Shown one piece after another: positions 1 through 13,047 of a DNA stretch of 64,000 bases (positions are counted from its first letter, which is position 1; the number at the start of each line of letters is the position of its first letter). Source of the stretch: Ephydatia muelleri (lineage: Eukaryota; Porifera; Demospongiae; Spongillida; Spongillidae); assembly GCA_013339895.1 (NCBI GenBank), contig JABACO010000022.1:5022610-5086609 (forward strand). The letters are read 5' to 3'. The translations under genes and the position numbers were made by a program. The notes beneath the pieces were generated by a model. It was not told the DNA's origin. It saw nothing but the letters and a program-made list of their open reading frames with translations, and did no database searches.

Positions 1-331
1 TCTTTTTATGTATTGTATTGCCAATGTTATACTTGTACTGTATATTTTCATTTTTTCTGTTTTTCCACAAATAGAATGCAACTGTTGGTATTTAAGTACT
101 TAAAGTGCCTTTGGTTATATACTTTCTACATAGATCACACTATAGAGCCTCATGGGCTCAGATGATGTATTCCACTAGGACCCCCTTATTGGCTCAGGTG
201 ACACACCCCGTTTTGCATTAAATTCTAAATAGACCACACCACAGGGCCTCTTATCAAGTCATGGGTGCATTCCAGTATTTAAGTAATTTACTAAAAAGGA
301 ACTGCCAAAGACCATTCGATTCACAAATAGG

Positions 332-540
332 TCAGACCACAGTAGGTTGGCTACACAACCCATCCCTGTACATTGTACCATCACTTTGGCACCAAAGTAT
401 GATTCCACTGACAACTTCAGAGGAAGGGTGTGCATGATTGAATCTTGTTCTTAGGTAGCAAGTTTGGAGCTGCACTGTTATTTTGGGAGGTTCGACCTCG
501 ATTTCGAAAATCTTGATGACAGGTGGTTTTGCCATTCCCG
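332..540 (-). other. Unrecognised open stretch, possible exon
   Basis: An open minus-strand reading of about 70 codons. An internal ATG near 535 would give a peptide beginning MAKPPVIKIFEIEVEPP. Composition looks protein-like (mixed charged and hydrophobic residues, no low complexity), but I recognise no family. There is no clear acceptor or donor pair that links it to a neighbour. It could be an exon of a gene running off the left edge, or chance. Confidence 0.2.
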
Positions 541-829
541 AATTGGTAGACACCGTGGCGACTCGCCTATTCGAAATGGACCTTCAGACTGCAAAATGGT
601 CTGGAAATGAAAACTTGAAGAGTTGAAACACATTGCAGATTTGCAGTGTTGCACGACTTTAGAAATCTTGTTTTAAAAATTGAATAAAAGATCTATCCAT
701 TTTCAGACCAAACTGTGCTATTATTTACTACCACACGTCACAAGCTATGGGTTGTTGATATGTATCACTCGGTAGTGCCGCAGATAGAGCAATGGACAGG
801 AGGACAAGAAGAACAGTTGATCTGCGGAA

Positions 830-830
<1 letters not shown>

Positions 831-876
<46 letters not shown>
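831..876. repeat. Poly-G tract (about 46 G)
   Basis: An uninterrupted run of G between aac and aac. The window has several other long G or C runs (10777-10803, 12478-12492, 15637-15652, 15990-16013, 44226-44244), so homopolymeric G/C tracts are a habit of this genome. Length in the assembly is probably approximate. Confidence 0.9.
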
Positions 877-877
<1 letters not shown>

Positions 878-1479
878 ACTTTCTAAGATACTAGTATTGG
901 CTTTGTGTCACCATTGGCACAAAACACGTCTGACACAGCCTAGCTTCTACAGCATCAAATTGGCGGCAGTGATATCCAGAAGTCAAAAAGGTTGTCTTTG
1001 ACGCCTTATAGTCTACCAAGCAGCAATTGTCAAACTGTGATCGTTAAATTTTAACTACGGCAATGCACAACATGAAACGACTCGCACGCAGGGTTCTACA
1101 GTTGTTGAATCGCTAATTATTTTTATCGAGAGAGCTAGAGCGATAACATAATAATGATTAATAACACTGCACATTGTCTCGTAGCCAGACCCGACGACGT
1201 AAGCATATTGACATTACATGGGTACGATACCAATCTCTTTGCCGTCTCTGCCATCTATTCAGTAAGATTAGTAAATAGAGTTGACCTTTTTGTCCTCACC
1301 AACATCAGACATGGTGCATCCTCTAAGCTTTCTTCAAACAAGTGGCACTTTGTTACACACTGATTGGCGCTGAAGGGTTCAACATGCTCTGAAACCTAAG
1401 CACCCCATATGCCAGCAAATCAAAAGTAGTGAAATCATTGAGGGCAGTATCATAAGATGTTAGGATCTGGATAAGCAAG

Positions 1480-2190
1480 CAAGCCTTCATGAGCACAGGT
1501 CAAAATCTGCAACTAGTTCTGTTGCTCATAGTTTACTGTTACCAAATCAACAGTAGTGAAATCATTGACTTCCTCACACTACGTTACCCCCTCTTGAGGC
1601 ACCAGCTAACTGTGATGGGTGTGGGGATGTTGTCAGCCTTACTCACGCCCTTGACTGCAATAAAGGAGGACTAGTGATCTAGCATCACAATGAAATAAGG
1701 GACGCAATAGATGACCTAGCGTCATTTGTGTACAAGGAGATAATAGAGAAACCTGTAGTACAGGAAGCCAATGATGCATGGGCTATACCTTCTTTGATAG
1801 CTGATCTTAGTATCAGAGGGTATGGCAGTCATTGTTTGATATATATACTGACGCTCCGTCATATTCACATAGGAATGTTGCTGCTATTTTATCATCTGCT
1901 GAAGAAGAGAAGAGAAAATATTGTGATGCATGCTGTGCCTCCTTAACACCTAGTTGTTTCTGTTGATGCAGTTTTAGGCCAGGAAGCAGAATGCTGTATC
2001 AAACTTCTTGCTGCAAAATAGCTGTCAAATATCCAGAAGTAGCAGGATGGATATGAGCCAGGCTATCTTTTGCCATTTTGAGGGCCACTAATTTATGTCT
2101 ATGAGGTACTCAAACCAAATGGAGAAGTGGTACAGCTATTGATGATGGGGCTGGTCTGCAGGAACTTGCATTTTAAGTTGTTCAGATGTG
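1480..2190 (+). pseudogene. Retroelement Pol C-terminal relic
   Basis: Across shifting plus frames the translation resembles the tail of a widespread invertebrate pol-like polyprotein. There is a Cys-rich knuckle near 1615-1660 (CDGCGD, then a His and a Cys), then a stretch reading DAIDDLASFVYKEI, then TDAPSYSHRNVAAI near 1850-1890, followed by VVSVDAVLG and a helical end. The segments lie in different frames with stop codons between them, so the copy is dead. Family assignment is from remembered resemblance and is tentative. It could be a LINE or an LTR element tail. Confidence 0.4.
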
Positions 2191-2199
2191 TGCGTACGT

Positions 2200-5100
2200 G
2201 TATGCACCCCTGTATATATATAATTTTTTTCTTGTATCTCATGTATACATTTGTTTTTGTTTTGTTTATTCTTTTTCATCTTTTTTTGTCATAGCTAATA
2301 GGATTAACTGAGCCTATGATCTGTTTTTTTACATGTAAGGTTCAGCCATTTCTCATTAACAGTAGCTAATTATTTAGTCGCATGTGCAAGTCACACAATT
2401 TCAATTTTATTTATAATTGTGACTTTCCTAAAATTAAATCCCTCGCAATTAAGAAAAAATATAAAGCTCTTCATATCCAGCTACATGGTGCTAACTTAGC
2501 CTCACATAGGCTACACTGCATGGATACAGTGACTGTGGTCATATCTATGTAAGTGGGAGGTCTATTGATTCTCTTGTGCACAACATACACATGTAAGTAA
2601 TTCTATCTCTACATACAGTTCTGAGTGTTTTACTTTACAATTTCATATCACCCATTGTGGCAAATCTGGAAGCGATTTCACTCACTGTGCTCCCTTCAGA
2701 CCCCAAGAGCTCATTTCAAATCATTACTGCTAGACTGAGCGACTTAGGCTTGAAATGCTAAGCCACAGTACATGTTCACTGTAGGCAAGCATAAATAAAT
2801 AATAAAACTAATAGCAACCCAACGCAATACTAAGCAAGAAAATAATAATATAGCATGAAAGTGCCTATTTCCCCTCTGAACAGCGACAGTCGCTGCAATA
2901 GATACGAAAAAGAATTGGTTTTACCAGATGTTTTTGTTCTGTCACAGTTAATCACAAGTTGAAATTTCAAGTTCCCACCAACATTGAACAAGGTGTGGTG
3001 TGTGTGCACACCCTTTGAGACAATTAGCCAATGTCTGTCCACGATTCTCAAATCACATGTTTTTGGAGTACTACCTTTGAAAGCAATTGTGCAAAGGACA
3101 ATGGTATGTGTATGAGATTTGTATAGGCCACATTCAGTTACAGAAAAGGCTAATGGATGTGTAGTTGGCTGCCTTTTGTCCACACATTCCTTTATTTCAT
3201 CTATATAGTCATAAAATAATCAGTTAACTGGTACTGCTGCCATATATTAAAGGTGCTGTGAGACTGCTTTAACGATGTCCTCAATCGACATAGCTCCACA
3301 TTGCTATGTTACATAAGAATGAATTACTATTTACCTTCAATGGCATATCTGAGAATTTTATTTGATGCATTTGAAAGATTTTAGGGCAAAACCAAAGTGT
3401 TAAACACTGTCCCAATACATATAGCAGTGCACGTTATGCTCCTACTGTCTACAACCCACCATTATTAGAAGCAACCACAAATATCATTATTTGCATGACC
3501 CTCTCACTTCATCATTCATCATTGCCTATGATAGGGACACATAGCATATGTGTGCACTCTAGCTCTGCAGCAAGACAAATGGTATGTGTGCCAAGTTGCC
3601 AACCCTTCAATGCTTAGTTGTTGTACTGAACATAAAGCTTATAACTTTGGCCAGCCTGCACCATTTCCCCCTCAACTTTAAGCTTTCAGATCTCATAACC
3701 TACCCCCTCCCCACCTCTACAACTCATTGTTCTTTGACCCTCCTCCCCCCCCCTTCCCCACTGAGCAGCATTAGCAAATAAATTCCAGTTATGACTCTCG
3801 AGCTTTGTGACTATTGATGAAGGTTAAAAGAATACATGATTTAACAAGCGATCATAATTACGACTTGAAGCTGGATATTACAATATAGAGTAAAACCTTT
3901 TCGTCATGCCAAAATTATATTCTCTCGAACAAACTCCGCTAATACGAGAAGGAGGGAGTATATTACCTTCATACTCTGCATGGACATACTGCTAACTATA
4001 GTCCTATCAATTAAACAGACAAAACGTTCGACATATACTACAGTCCTCTTTTTCCTTCCCTGATATTCACGCCACACTGGAACGGCAACTGGACTACCAT
4101 TAGAAGTCCATCAGTGATCGCTTTCAGACCAGGAATACAAGCAGTCAGCGGTAGTAATAATATGCAGAACCACGATATAATGCCAGCCAAGTACCTAATG
4201 AAATTGGAAAGCATTTTAATTGTATGACGCTACGCTATGCTGCTATAGTCATTGTTCTTTCCACTGAGTATTCACATGCGGACCTACCATACAAATAGAA
4301 GCAGGAGTAGTAGCCAGAAGATGCTCCAAAGTGGGTTCATGATATGCTAGAATCGGAATGTGCTGTACACTAATCTCGTACTCAGCGGTGGTGGCGGTGA
4401 TGTAATAATCCATCCGCTATGTCGTAGCGTGGGTCTGAGTACGAGTGTATCATACTACTGCGGCGCCAGCTTTCGTAGTATCGTTCTCGCGCCTACATGT
4501 CCACGACTGAAGTTATATCTATGACGAAGTCAAGCAACTGTGGGCATTTAACGAAGAACTGACACAGATAGCAGGTTCGATTTGACAGTGAACTGAAAGT
4601 GAATGTCACCATATTAGAAAGGACAGTAGGCTTTACGGACCATGTCAGGGCTGGTGAAAGTCGAAGGTGGTCACGTTACGCCGAAGATTGTAGTCGTCAG
4701 ACATACCATATAATTTATACAGCTGGCTTCAGCCCCAGACAGAGGAGCATAGAAATCCAGTCAGTCTGGCCAAATGCGTATATCAAACTTGTTCTGTTGT
4801 TTACGTCGAGTGTTTATATTGATATGAAATTCATCGTACTATGGATACGGCTATTCACTTGATGAGCCGGCCAGGGCCAGTAAAGAAATTTCCGTTGTCT
4901 ATGGCACCGTGGTCAATTAAAAGCACTCATACGGTATTCATAGCATGATTAATTTTATGTCAATATAAACAATGGAAAGTTTGATATACATGTACTGTTA
5001 AATGCCAGTCATCTGGTCCCCAGACTATCACTAACGAAAGTTTAGTAACCCATAACATTTGAACCACATGTCCTAATTAATTAACCGTTGAGCTATAATA

Positions 5101-6740
5101 ATATCATAGTAGGGCTGACACATAAACATAATATCATCTAAGAGCATGGTGGCAAGAGGCTCGTTGATTTGACTAAGAATGACTCCAAAGAAGGGTGCAA
5201 CAAAAGTTATATTTAAATTGTTGTAAGTGGTAATTATATCAAAACCAACATATTCAAAGCCTCTATAATCAAAGTTAATCAAGATTAAAGTAATAGTTAC
5301 GTATCAGTAGGGCAAGATATGAATATGTAGGTCATGATTAATCAGGTTAAATAGTAAGTTATAAAGTGTTCAGTTAAAGGTTATTCAGGTAGAATATAAC
5401 TAATATTCACTATGAAATTAAGTAAAAAACCCTATTTAATTTGGTATTACAATTATGTAATAGTTATTAAAGTCAAAGTCCATTTAACAGGGTAGTGTTT
5501 TCAAGTTTGATTTGTCGTTTCAAATATTTACTAAAATATAAGGCAAATCAAATTTATTTCAAACTTTCATTCAAGTTAATATTCAGTTTATAAATCCTTC
5601 AATTAATTAAAAGCTGTCGTACATTCATATATCACATTAGTTATCTAGAAAGTATTTGATTTTATCTGAACAACTATTAAAGGTAATCAGATTTAAATAA
5701 CACAATTCGTATTTGCCTAACTTCCGCATTGTATGTATATAAATTCATTTAGAATAATTAAAAACATAATTTGCCTACATTTGTGAACACTAGTACTTTA
5801 TCATATGTTAAACACCACTAGTTCAACAATGAAGCACGTTTATCAGGAACCACAATAGCACCAATTATTGTAGCAGATTAATGGCTGCTCGCTCATATGC
5901 ACTAAGCCATTATTGTCTGTATACATTTCTAAAACACTGGGCTGAACGAACAATCTTCTATCAAGGACGTAAATAGATTTTGGGATCAGTAGTATAATTA
6001 GCCCACACACAATTGAATGATCAGAACTTGTGGACACATTTCTACTGACCACAATATAAATCACATAACACTCGACTCCAGTCAATCATGCTAATGTGTG
6101 GCATGCGCAACACTTTCGAGGTATATGACAAGAATGGTGCAAATCAGGGAGAAGAGGCCGATCATGATTGGTATTCTGAAGTAGATCTCACAATTGTAAG
6201 GAGCATCAAATGTATTGGAGGAAACATCAGCAAGTTGCAAAGGACTGTTCGATAACTGCAAGGATGACAATAGTATGATTTTAAAGCCAATACTACATGC
6301 ACAGAAACTTATGTTGTAGATTAAAGGGTTCTCAAGTACTGTCTATTATGCATGCAATGGTACTATTACTCTACATTACAGAACACAATGGACATGGAAA
6401 TTCGTGTCATGATTAATAATAAATCTTGAAGTGAGCTGATTCATAATAAGAAGTGATTACTGCAGTTCAATACAATAATACCAGCAGCATAGAGTGATGT
6501 CATCCAAGACTTGATAAACAAATCTAGAACAGTAATTTTGAAAATGCATCTGGAATGCAGTTTATGTTGGTAGCAAGCTGGGTTTTTAGAGACAAAGTCT
6601 ATTATTGGAATATATGCATTCATTCGTTACACTATCCCCTATTGTTGCATGCAGATGTGGCACACAATTTCTATGCTCAACATTTCCTTATCAGCAAACT
6701 TGAAAGTTAACTGTTGCACGTGTTATTAACAAAAGAAAAG
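2200..6740. other. AT-rich intergenic DNA without a recognised gene
   Basis: No exon chain could be built here. The only notable content is the minus-strand open stretch at 2830-3230, a long AT-rich block at 5280-5830 and several short ORFs (for example 4599-4862 plus) without splice or family support. Confidence 0.5.
2830..3230 (-). other. Unrecognised open reading stretch, possible exon
   Basis: About 130 codons are open on the minus strand, starting before the first ATG-like codon and ending at 2830. The central part (CDLRIVDRHWLIVSKG, then LFNVGGNLKFQLVINCD) has the look of a folded domain. I cannot name a family, and no convincing neighbouring exon was found. It could be a fragment of a mobile-element protein or one exon of a gene. 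Confidence 0.25.
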
Positions 6741-6744
6741 GCAG

Positions 6745-9700
6745 TCAGTCAACTTGATGTGTGGAGTATTCTGATGCAGACACAGCTACTGCCCTACCAT
6801 CAGTGCACTGAAGCCAATTGTTCTATCAACTCACCCTTGAAATGGTCTCATGATAGACATTCCGCAACTGCTGGATAGTACAGTCAAGCATTGACATGTC
6901 TTCATGACAAAATAAAAAAAGCTGTCCCGAAACAGTGTCTAAATCCTTCCATTGCATTTCCAGTCGAGTACGGTACTGCTCTGCAATGACAATTAACTCC
7001 TGTTGGAATAGGTAATTTACACAATACGAATATGTGTTGCATGTCGTATGTGTGTAATTTCTACGTACGCACATGAAAGTGTATCTGCAGCTATAGATGT
7101 GTGTGCATTTTTACACATACATGTGTTTCACGATTTGGCTACAGTAAAGCTCCTAGCTCCGTAAAAGCAACTACGAGCATGAGAATAAACCCCACATACA
7201 TGGAGAGATGGTTCAGGAAGTTTAAATTTTACCTCAAAAATGAATGACAGCTTGATGCAAGAAACTATTTCAGGTTATACATGTACCTGCGACTTTCACT
7301 TTACTAAATTTAAATCCTTCAGCACAATTATATTGGCTGCAATAATAATAATAATAATAGATTTGGGTACATTTACAGAGAATGCAGCATGTGTATGCAC
7401 TAATATACTGCCTAATTGGTACTGTACAGAATAGAGACGAAACTTCTATATATCAAAATTATTTTGGCAAAGTGACAACAGCGCCAGGCAACGAGTTCCA
7501 CACAGGAATAATTCTCTTGAAGGAAAGGGAATGGAAAGGAAATGGATGGTAGGGTGATGATAAGGAGTGAAGCTTTCGTGTGTCCCTCTGGTACAATTTG
7601 GTGAAATATTTACACCGTAATCTTTTCCAAATTGAAGTCTACAAGTTTGTTACGTCATATGAACAAGGGCTATTACTATTACTCCCAAAATGACTCCTGA
7701 AATAGAATAACAAATATTTCTTATTACCAATATATATTGTACTGCATAACCTATTTCGTTGCCTTACCTCTGTTTCATGACTTTGTGCTTGTGGTTGAAG
7801 ATCCTTCAGCTTAGAGTCTATCCAACATTGTACTTCAGTCAGCTCATCTAGGACTGCCTGTAGAAATATGACATTCAGTACATGTGCGCACATCCATACG
7901 ATTAATGCTTTGCTAAGCTATAAATAACCCAGCATCGTATATGCAAATGCATATAGACCACAACAAAACACACTTAACTGGTACAATTTTTCATTAACTG
8001 CATAAACTCAAAATGCTTTACATTACAATGCAACAAATTGACCAGAACTACAACTTGTTATGCAATTGTATAAGGTGCACAGTAGATAGAATGATCCAAT
8101 TCATGCATGCTCAACACAGCCAACTGCACACCTTTTGGAATTTCTCAAACTTGAGTTGTGCTATGCGATGGGATAGCCTGCCCTTGAGGGGGTCCAATGC
8201 ACCACTGAGATAGGCCAGGTGTGCCTGTAGACGTGCCTGTCTGCTCTCACCACAATCAAGACTGCCTGTGGTAGATCTGATGTGTGCAATGGCATCCTTG
8301 GCATGATTGGACTTCACCTCTAGTTCTTCCGATACACTCTGGGAATGTACATGTTATTTTAGGTACTGATAATTACATCTTACAATCGCATGCCAAAAGC
8401 TAAATAATATAACTTTAACATTACTACAACTGGTACTGCACTCAATTACAATTATTTAGCAATTCACTGCTAGCATAATTTCTAATCGTTCCATTAATGT
8501 GAGAAATTACAGTGTGAATAACTAAATGTAGTTAGTTCTCTATTTTAAATAATGCATCACTCAAGCATACATTTACCTCAGGTAAATTTTGTGCATTATC
8601 AGGCAACCAAACCAAACAATCAAAATTAAGTGACCACACATTTCATGTTGTAATGACATACTTGTGGAGTAATGCATGCTTGATTTTAGAGAGCCTTTTC
8701 AGTCTCACCTGTCCTTACGTACCCATTTTAAAATGTTCATGTGATAGAAGAGAATTTCTAATTCAATATTAACTAATTTTGTGCACACTTACTTCAATTG
8801 GGAAACACCTCCATATTACTGCCTGTTGCAGAGCATGAAATAATCACTGCATATTATCAAAGTGATTGGCTCCAAAAAAAACTATAGCAATAGTGTTTTA
8901 AAAGTCATTACAGAGTTGTCACAATTTCACAAGGACTACTGCATGATCAAGGTATTTAGAAATATAATACTGATAGCTTTCTTATCATGATAATAATAAT
9001 AATAATAATGATTTATGTGCACATATATCACACAATGGCAAGTAATGGCATAAATGAATATACTGCCGGTCCTAAAATGGGTAACACTTACAAAATGGAG
9101 ACAAGTCTACGTTGCTGAGTTTAGACCTAAATATTTTTCGGAGGATGCTGTAACCACAGAGTCTGGTAATGAATTCCAAATGTGTATAACTCTGATTGAG
9201 AAAAAGTTTGAGTGAAAATTATGGTGAGGTGAATGACAAAGGACTAAGTTTGATTAAGTTCCCTCTTGTACTGTATGGTGACAAATTGATACGAAAGAAA
9301 GCTGATGTATCAAGATCTACAAGGTTTTTCACAATCTTGAAACACATAACAAGGTCAAAATACACTCTACGATACTCCAATGAATGAAAACCTAAATTAG
9401 CAAGACGATCAGTATAGCTCATAGTAGGCAGCTTTACTCGTATAAAAAGAGCTCTGGTGAAAAGCGTTGAACTCTTTCAACACATTTAATGTCTTGTATG
9501 AGCCACGGATTCCACACTGGAGTATTGTATTCGAGAATTGGTCTCACATATGAAATGAATACTCGACAAAGCGTTGAGATATTTAGCATTTGAAGACCTT
9601 TAAGTAGAAGGGAACACCTTTTGAAGGCCTTTGCAGCAATTCATGAACAATGCAAGCTGGGTTTAAAATCAGATGTAATATGAACACCTAAGTCACAAAT

Positions 9701-11051
9701 ATCAAAAACCCTATTTAGCAGTACACCACCCAGGGAGTAAGAATTGCTTGCAGAGTTATGTCCGAAGGATATTACACTGCACTTCTGATGCATTCTAGGA
9801 TTGGACACACACATAAAGTATAGCGACAGAGACATTAACACTGAGTAGTCAAAAATCCCGCCATGCAAAAAGGGGGCAATAGAACATGAGAACCAGAATC
9901 CTTTACAAGCACATATACTTTTGTCCACATCAAATAGATTGTAAACAACACAACTTAGTGTGCAATACTTCAGTGGGTCACAACATTACAACAAACTAGT
10001 TAGTTAAACTTGTTCTGGGACTAACCCATAAGGCTGCACTCACTCTGTAAATAAACAATTCATGTCTATGCCAGCCATTGTGCCAAACCCATGAATAGCC
10101 TGTTTAGCTTATCCGTGCAGCCTTTCACATTCTAGTACCCTCATCATCACCCGCTATCATTCATTCCCATCCAGCACTCTTTCCCCACTCTCCTCAGAAT
10201 CCATTTGACCTCCCCCCTGGTTCATTTCTACTAACCATCAGCTCATCTAGTATGGAATCCAGATCGCACGATGCCAATCTGGAGCTAACATCTCTGTCAT
10301 CAGTCGTTCCGACTTCACAATCAACAGAGTGCATCAGGACGACGAAGTTCAGGGTTTGGGAAGTGGACATCTTTGTCTTGGTACCAATGTACCTGCTATC
10401 CTCCTCCATGGTTGGTTCAGGTTTGGGGGCACAGCCAGAGTTAGCTATGCCATTATCAGTTAAGGTAGCATTGTCACTGAATGGGCAGCTTGGGGGTACC
10501 CTGCCTCTAATGCAAGGCTTCGAGTCATCAGATGAAGGTTCTCTGCTGGAGTGGGTCTCTTGTAAAATAGCAGTGGCCATCCAGGATCTGTCAGGTTCTA
10601 CACACAGCAAGCCATACACCTGATACAGCCAGTTTTCTACATTCTCCAGGTCACTGAAGGATAATTCGTCTCCACTGGACTGCGAGCAATAGGGAAAACG
10701 TTATATCAAATACATGTCATGTCACCACAGTAGATGTATCTTGTTGTTTAGGGACTTTGCGGAAAGATTTTATGGACCCCCCCCCCCCCCCCCCCCCCCC
10801 CCCTACCCTGCCTAAAGAAGAATTACTAGATGCTTTAGCAGAACGAACAAAACTGTTTGCGTACCTATATATTACAGTTATTCTATGCATGGTGACGAGA
10901 CCAAGTTACAATCAATTTTATTATTCTTTTTACTTGCCTGCATTGCGTTTCGGAGTTCGGCAAGGTTGCCACGCTCGATAGCATAAGGTATTGACGTACC
11001 GTTCAGATTGCATGTAGTAGCCTTTTGCGCTGCTTGACCACCTCGATCCAT
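6745..11051 (-). CDS. Helical, spectrin-like protein of unknown function (6 exons)
   Basis: The exons, in transcript order, are 11051-10938, 10679-10236, 8338-8132, 7857-7768, 6999-6835 and 6807-6745, all joined in phase 0 for 360 aa. The start is ATG at 11051, about 265 bases past the RPL4 stop on the same strand. Exon 1 ends CAG with a GC donor (GCAAGT). Other donors are GTTAGT, GTGTGC, GTAAGG and GTGAGT. The protein has a short polar N-terminus (MDRGGQAAQKATT), a helical piece (FSDLENVENWLYQVYGLL), a Ser/Pro/acidic linker, then three long amphipathic helical exons rich in Leu, Gln and Glu (for example DELTEVQCWIDSKLKDL) that recall spectrin repeats. No catalytic or membrane motif is seen. 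The last exon (CTDGRAVAVSASEYSTHQVD, then stop) is the least certain. A role as a scaffold or cytoskeletal adaptor is only a guess. Confidence 0.62.
7339..7600 (-). mobile_element. LINE 3' end fragment with (ATT)n tail
   Basis: On the minus strand the peptide PVWNSLPGAVVTLPK followed by a stop is the typical C-terminal end of CR1/Jockey-like non-LTR reverse transcriptases (VWNSLP motif). About 100 bases later lies an (ATT)n run at 7339-7360, the usual microsatellite tail of such elements. It is strongly 5'-truncated and lies in intron 4 of the helical-protein gene. Confidence 0.55.
8990..9960 (-). mobile_element. 5'-truncated CR1/Jockey-type LINE
   Basis: Minus-strand frames encode the thumb and C-terminal part of a non-LTR reverse transcriptase. 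A stretch reading YSLGGVLLNRVFDICDLGVH (9640-9760) is followed by ILEYNTPVWNPW (about 9510-9550), YTDRLANLGFHSLEYRR (9370-9420) and the terminal IWNSLPDSVV (about 9155). The frames are interrupted, so the copy is inactive. A (TAA)n microsatellite at 8990-9010 forms the 3' tail. It lies in intron 2 of the helical-protein gene in the same orientation. The fingers/palm domain and endonuclease are absent. Confidence 0.8.
10777..10803. repeat. Poly-C tract
   Basis: About 26 consecutive C bases in intron 1 of the minus-strand helical-protein gene. On the transcribed strand this is a G run, about 100 bases upstream of the exon 2 acceptor. Confidence 0.85.
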
Positions 11052-11312
11052 TGTCTGCCGCCGAACACACTCCGCCTAATAACCCTTGTTGCCTCTCAAT
11101 TCATTATTTTTTCCGAGTAACTGTGCTGAAGTATATACGGTACGTGCACATAAGTCCTCTGCAAGAACGAATTTTTAGTAAGATACGTTAAATTAGACTC
11201 ATTGTGGCGCGTGACGTTAAGCGATTGCATACATACGTCTGATATCTCCCCCCTCCCCAGGTTTCTCGGTAATACAGGCGTATTTTTAAAATTGAAACGA
11301 CCTCAAATAGTT

Positions 11313-11318
11313 TTTATT
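11313..11318 (-). terminator. RPL4 polyadenylation signal overlapping the stop codon
   Basis: The coding end reads AAG TAA TAAAAA, so a perfect AATAAA begins on the second base of the stop codon. This predicts a 3' UTR of only about 10-30 nt, as is common in highly expressed ribosomal protein genes of compact genomes. Confidence 0.6.
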
Positions 11319-12999
11319 ACTTTGGTGCCTTCTTCTTAGTTTCCTTCGCTGGCTTTTTGGCGTCCTTTGGTCCCTTCTTACCATCCTTCGTTTTCTTCTC
11401 GACCTCTGCCTTTTTTACTTCTGTCTTCTTGACAACACCTTTGATTTTAAGTTGCTTGAGCAGTTGGGCTCTCCTGTAGGCCTTAATATAAGGATTTAGC
11501 CTAAGCATGACTTGCAAGTTCTTAAGAGGGTTCTTCTTCATGCCAACACGCCTTGTCTTCAGCCTGCACAAAGCAATGCAAGATATCAAATGCACAGACT
11601 CACTCCAAATTGCAAAACATTACTTGGTAGGCTTGAGAACTTTTTGAATCTCATCCGAGTTGATTATCCTGGACAGGTCTGTTTGGGTCATCTTAGGACG
11701 AGGGATTCTACGAAAACAAACATTCGATGAGCACGAAAACAAACTAACAGTGTTTAACTTACCGATAACCTTTCTTCAATGTCGATACTTTTCTGGCCGT
11801 TCCGTAGAGCGCATCAAGCTTCTCAAAAGCACTCTTGGTCCAAATACAGAATCGACCCAGGTGACCTCCAGGTGCCAGGAGGAGAAGGTTGAGATAGTCT
11901 ACTTTCAAAAGCTCCACACCAGGCAGGTTACGGAAAGCACGAGTGATACCATTGTCTTCGCCGTAGACGACCAGAGGGCCCTTTCGCTGCACGTACCGCC
12001 TGTTGCGACCTTTCCCTTTACCAGGGCGGACCTTGCGAGAATCCTTGCTTTTCTCCACATCAGTGTAGGCGTTTAGTGCTTTAAGGACCTTCACTGCCTC
12101 CTTTGTCTTAGAGATCTTTTGCACAGAATCAGAAACAACCAGGGGTACCTCTCCGATGCCTTCAACACGATGACCTCTGGCCATGACTAGAGATGGGAGG
12201 GCAGATGCAGCCAGAGCTGATGTCATGGCAAAACGACGCTGATTCAGATTGATCTTGTGGTGCCATCGCCTCCAAGTCTTTGTGGGAGCAAACATGCGAC
12301 CACCACGACACATCTGCACATGACTGATGTAACGAAAAACTAAACAAAATGGCCACACAACTCACAATTTACATCATTGTGTTATTATGTAACTGTAGAA
12401 TCACAACAGATGACAATAAATTGCCACAGCTCCTCCACTCTCAGACACTTGATTAATACATTTCTGCTCCCCCCGCCCCCCCCCCCCCCCCTCTTGAAAG
12501 ACAAATTTGCCCTGGATACCATTAACCTATAGGGGCGTACCCATTTAATGAGCACATCACGTGTCTAACAGGAGGATACGTTTCCGAAGGCTCCCTGTCC
12601 GGATCGGTGGGTTCCTCCTCCCCTCACACGAGGAATACGAGAAACGGCGCGGCCCGTACCCCAAGACTCGGCACTCGTCTGGTGGCCGGCAATCCTCGAC
12701 ACAGCGTAGGGTTGTCGCTTGTTCTTCCTCATGTACGTGTGCACGAACTGTACCACGTCTTGCCTGATCGGGGCCTTAAACACCCCGGGCATCTTGGTCT
12801 GCTCCGCTACCTTGCCATCATCGCCAAAAACAGTTACCAGGGGTCTCACGGACTAAATACGAAGTAGTGTAAAAAAAGACGATTAAATGCAAGACTTGTG
12901 TAATAGCAGTAACGAAAAGAACATAAAAGCGCTTCAGAATAAGTTACACGTCGTGCAAAGAAACGCAAATGGAGTGGTCATATGTCCCTCACGTACCAT
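11317..12999 (-). CDS. RPL4: 60S ribosomal protein L4 (uL4), complete, 5 exons
   Basis: The exons are 12999-12997 (ATG only), 12852-12580, 12313-11763, 11707-11624 and 11563-11317, giving 385 aa. Splice phases are consistent and donors are GTACGT, GTATCC, GTAAGT and GTAATG. The reading [15 protein letters not shown], then [19 protein letters not shown] and [16 protein letters not shown], matches eukaryotic uL4, including the long internal loop that lines the peptide exit tunnel ([10 protein letters not shown] region, around residues 105-115). The C-terminus is a Lys/Ala-rich tail ([20 protein letters not shown]) and is shorter than the vertebrate one (about 427 aa total). Introns 3 and 4 are only 55 and 60 bases. 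Product is a core structural protein of the large ribosomal subunit. I saw no convincing C/D-box snoRNA in the two larger introns, although vertebrate RPL4 introns host such RNAs. Confidence 0.97.
12472..12492. repeat. C-rich homopolymer tract in RPL4 intron 2
   Basis: A C run broken once by a g (ccccccgccccccccc...). It lies in the second RPL4 intron, so the pre-mRNA carries a G tract roughly 90 bases after the donor. Confidence 0.8.
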
Positions 13000-13047
13000 T
13001 TTCCCCTCTGTCTGATCAGTAGATCCCTACGCGAATTTAGCACGCGG

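Noticed and set aside
10252..10623. 123-aa plus-strand ORF
   Set aside because: Antisense to exon 2 of the minus-strand helical-protein gene, whose splice-linked frame is better supported.
11660..12076. 138-aa plus-strand ORF over RPL4
   Set aside because: Antisense shadow of RPL4 exon 3.
12314..12996. C/D-box snoRNA in RPL4 introns
   Set aside because: A near C box (ATGATGT) occurs in intron 2 but no properly spaced D box follows; intron 1 has no C box.
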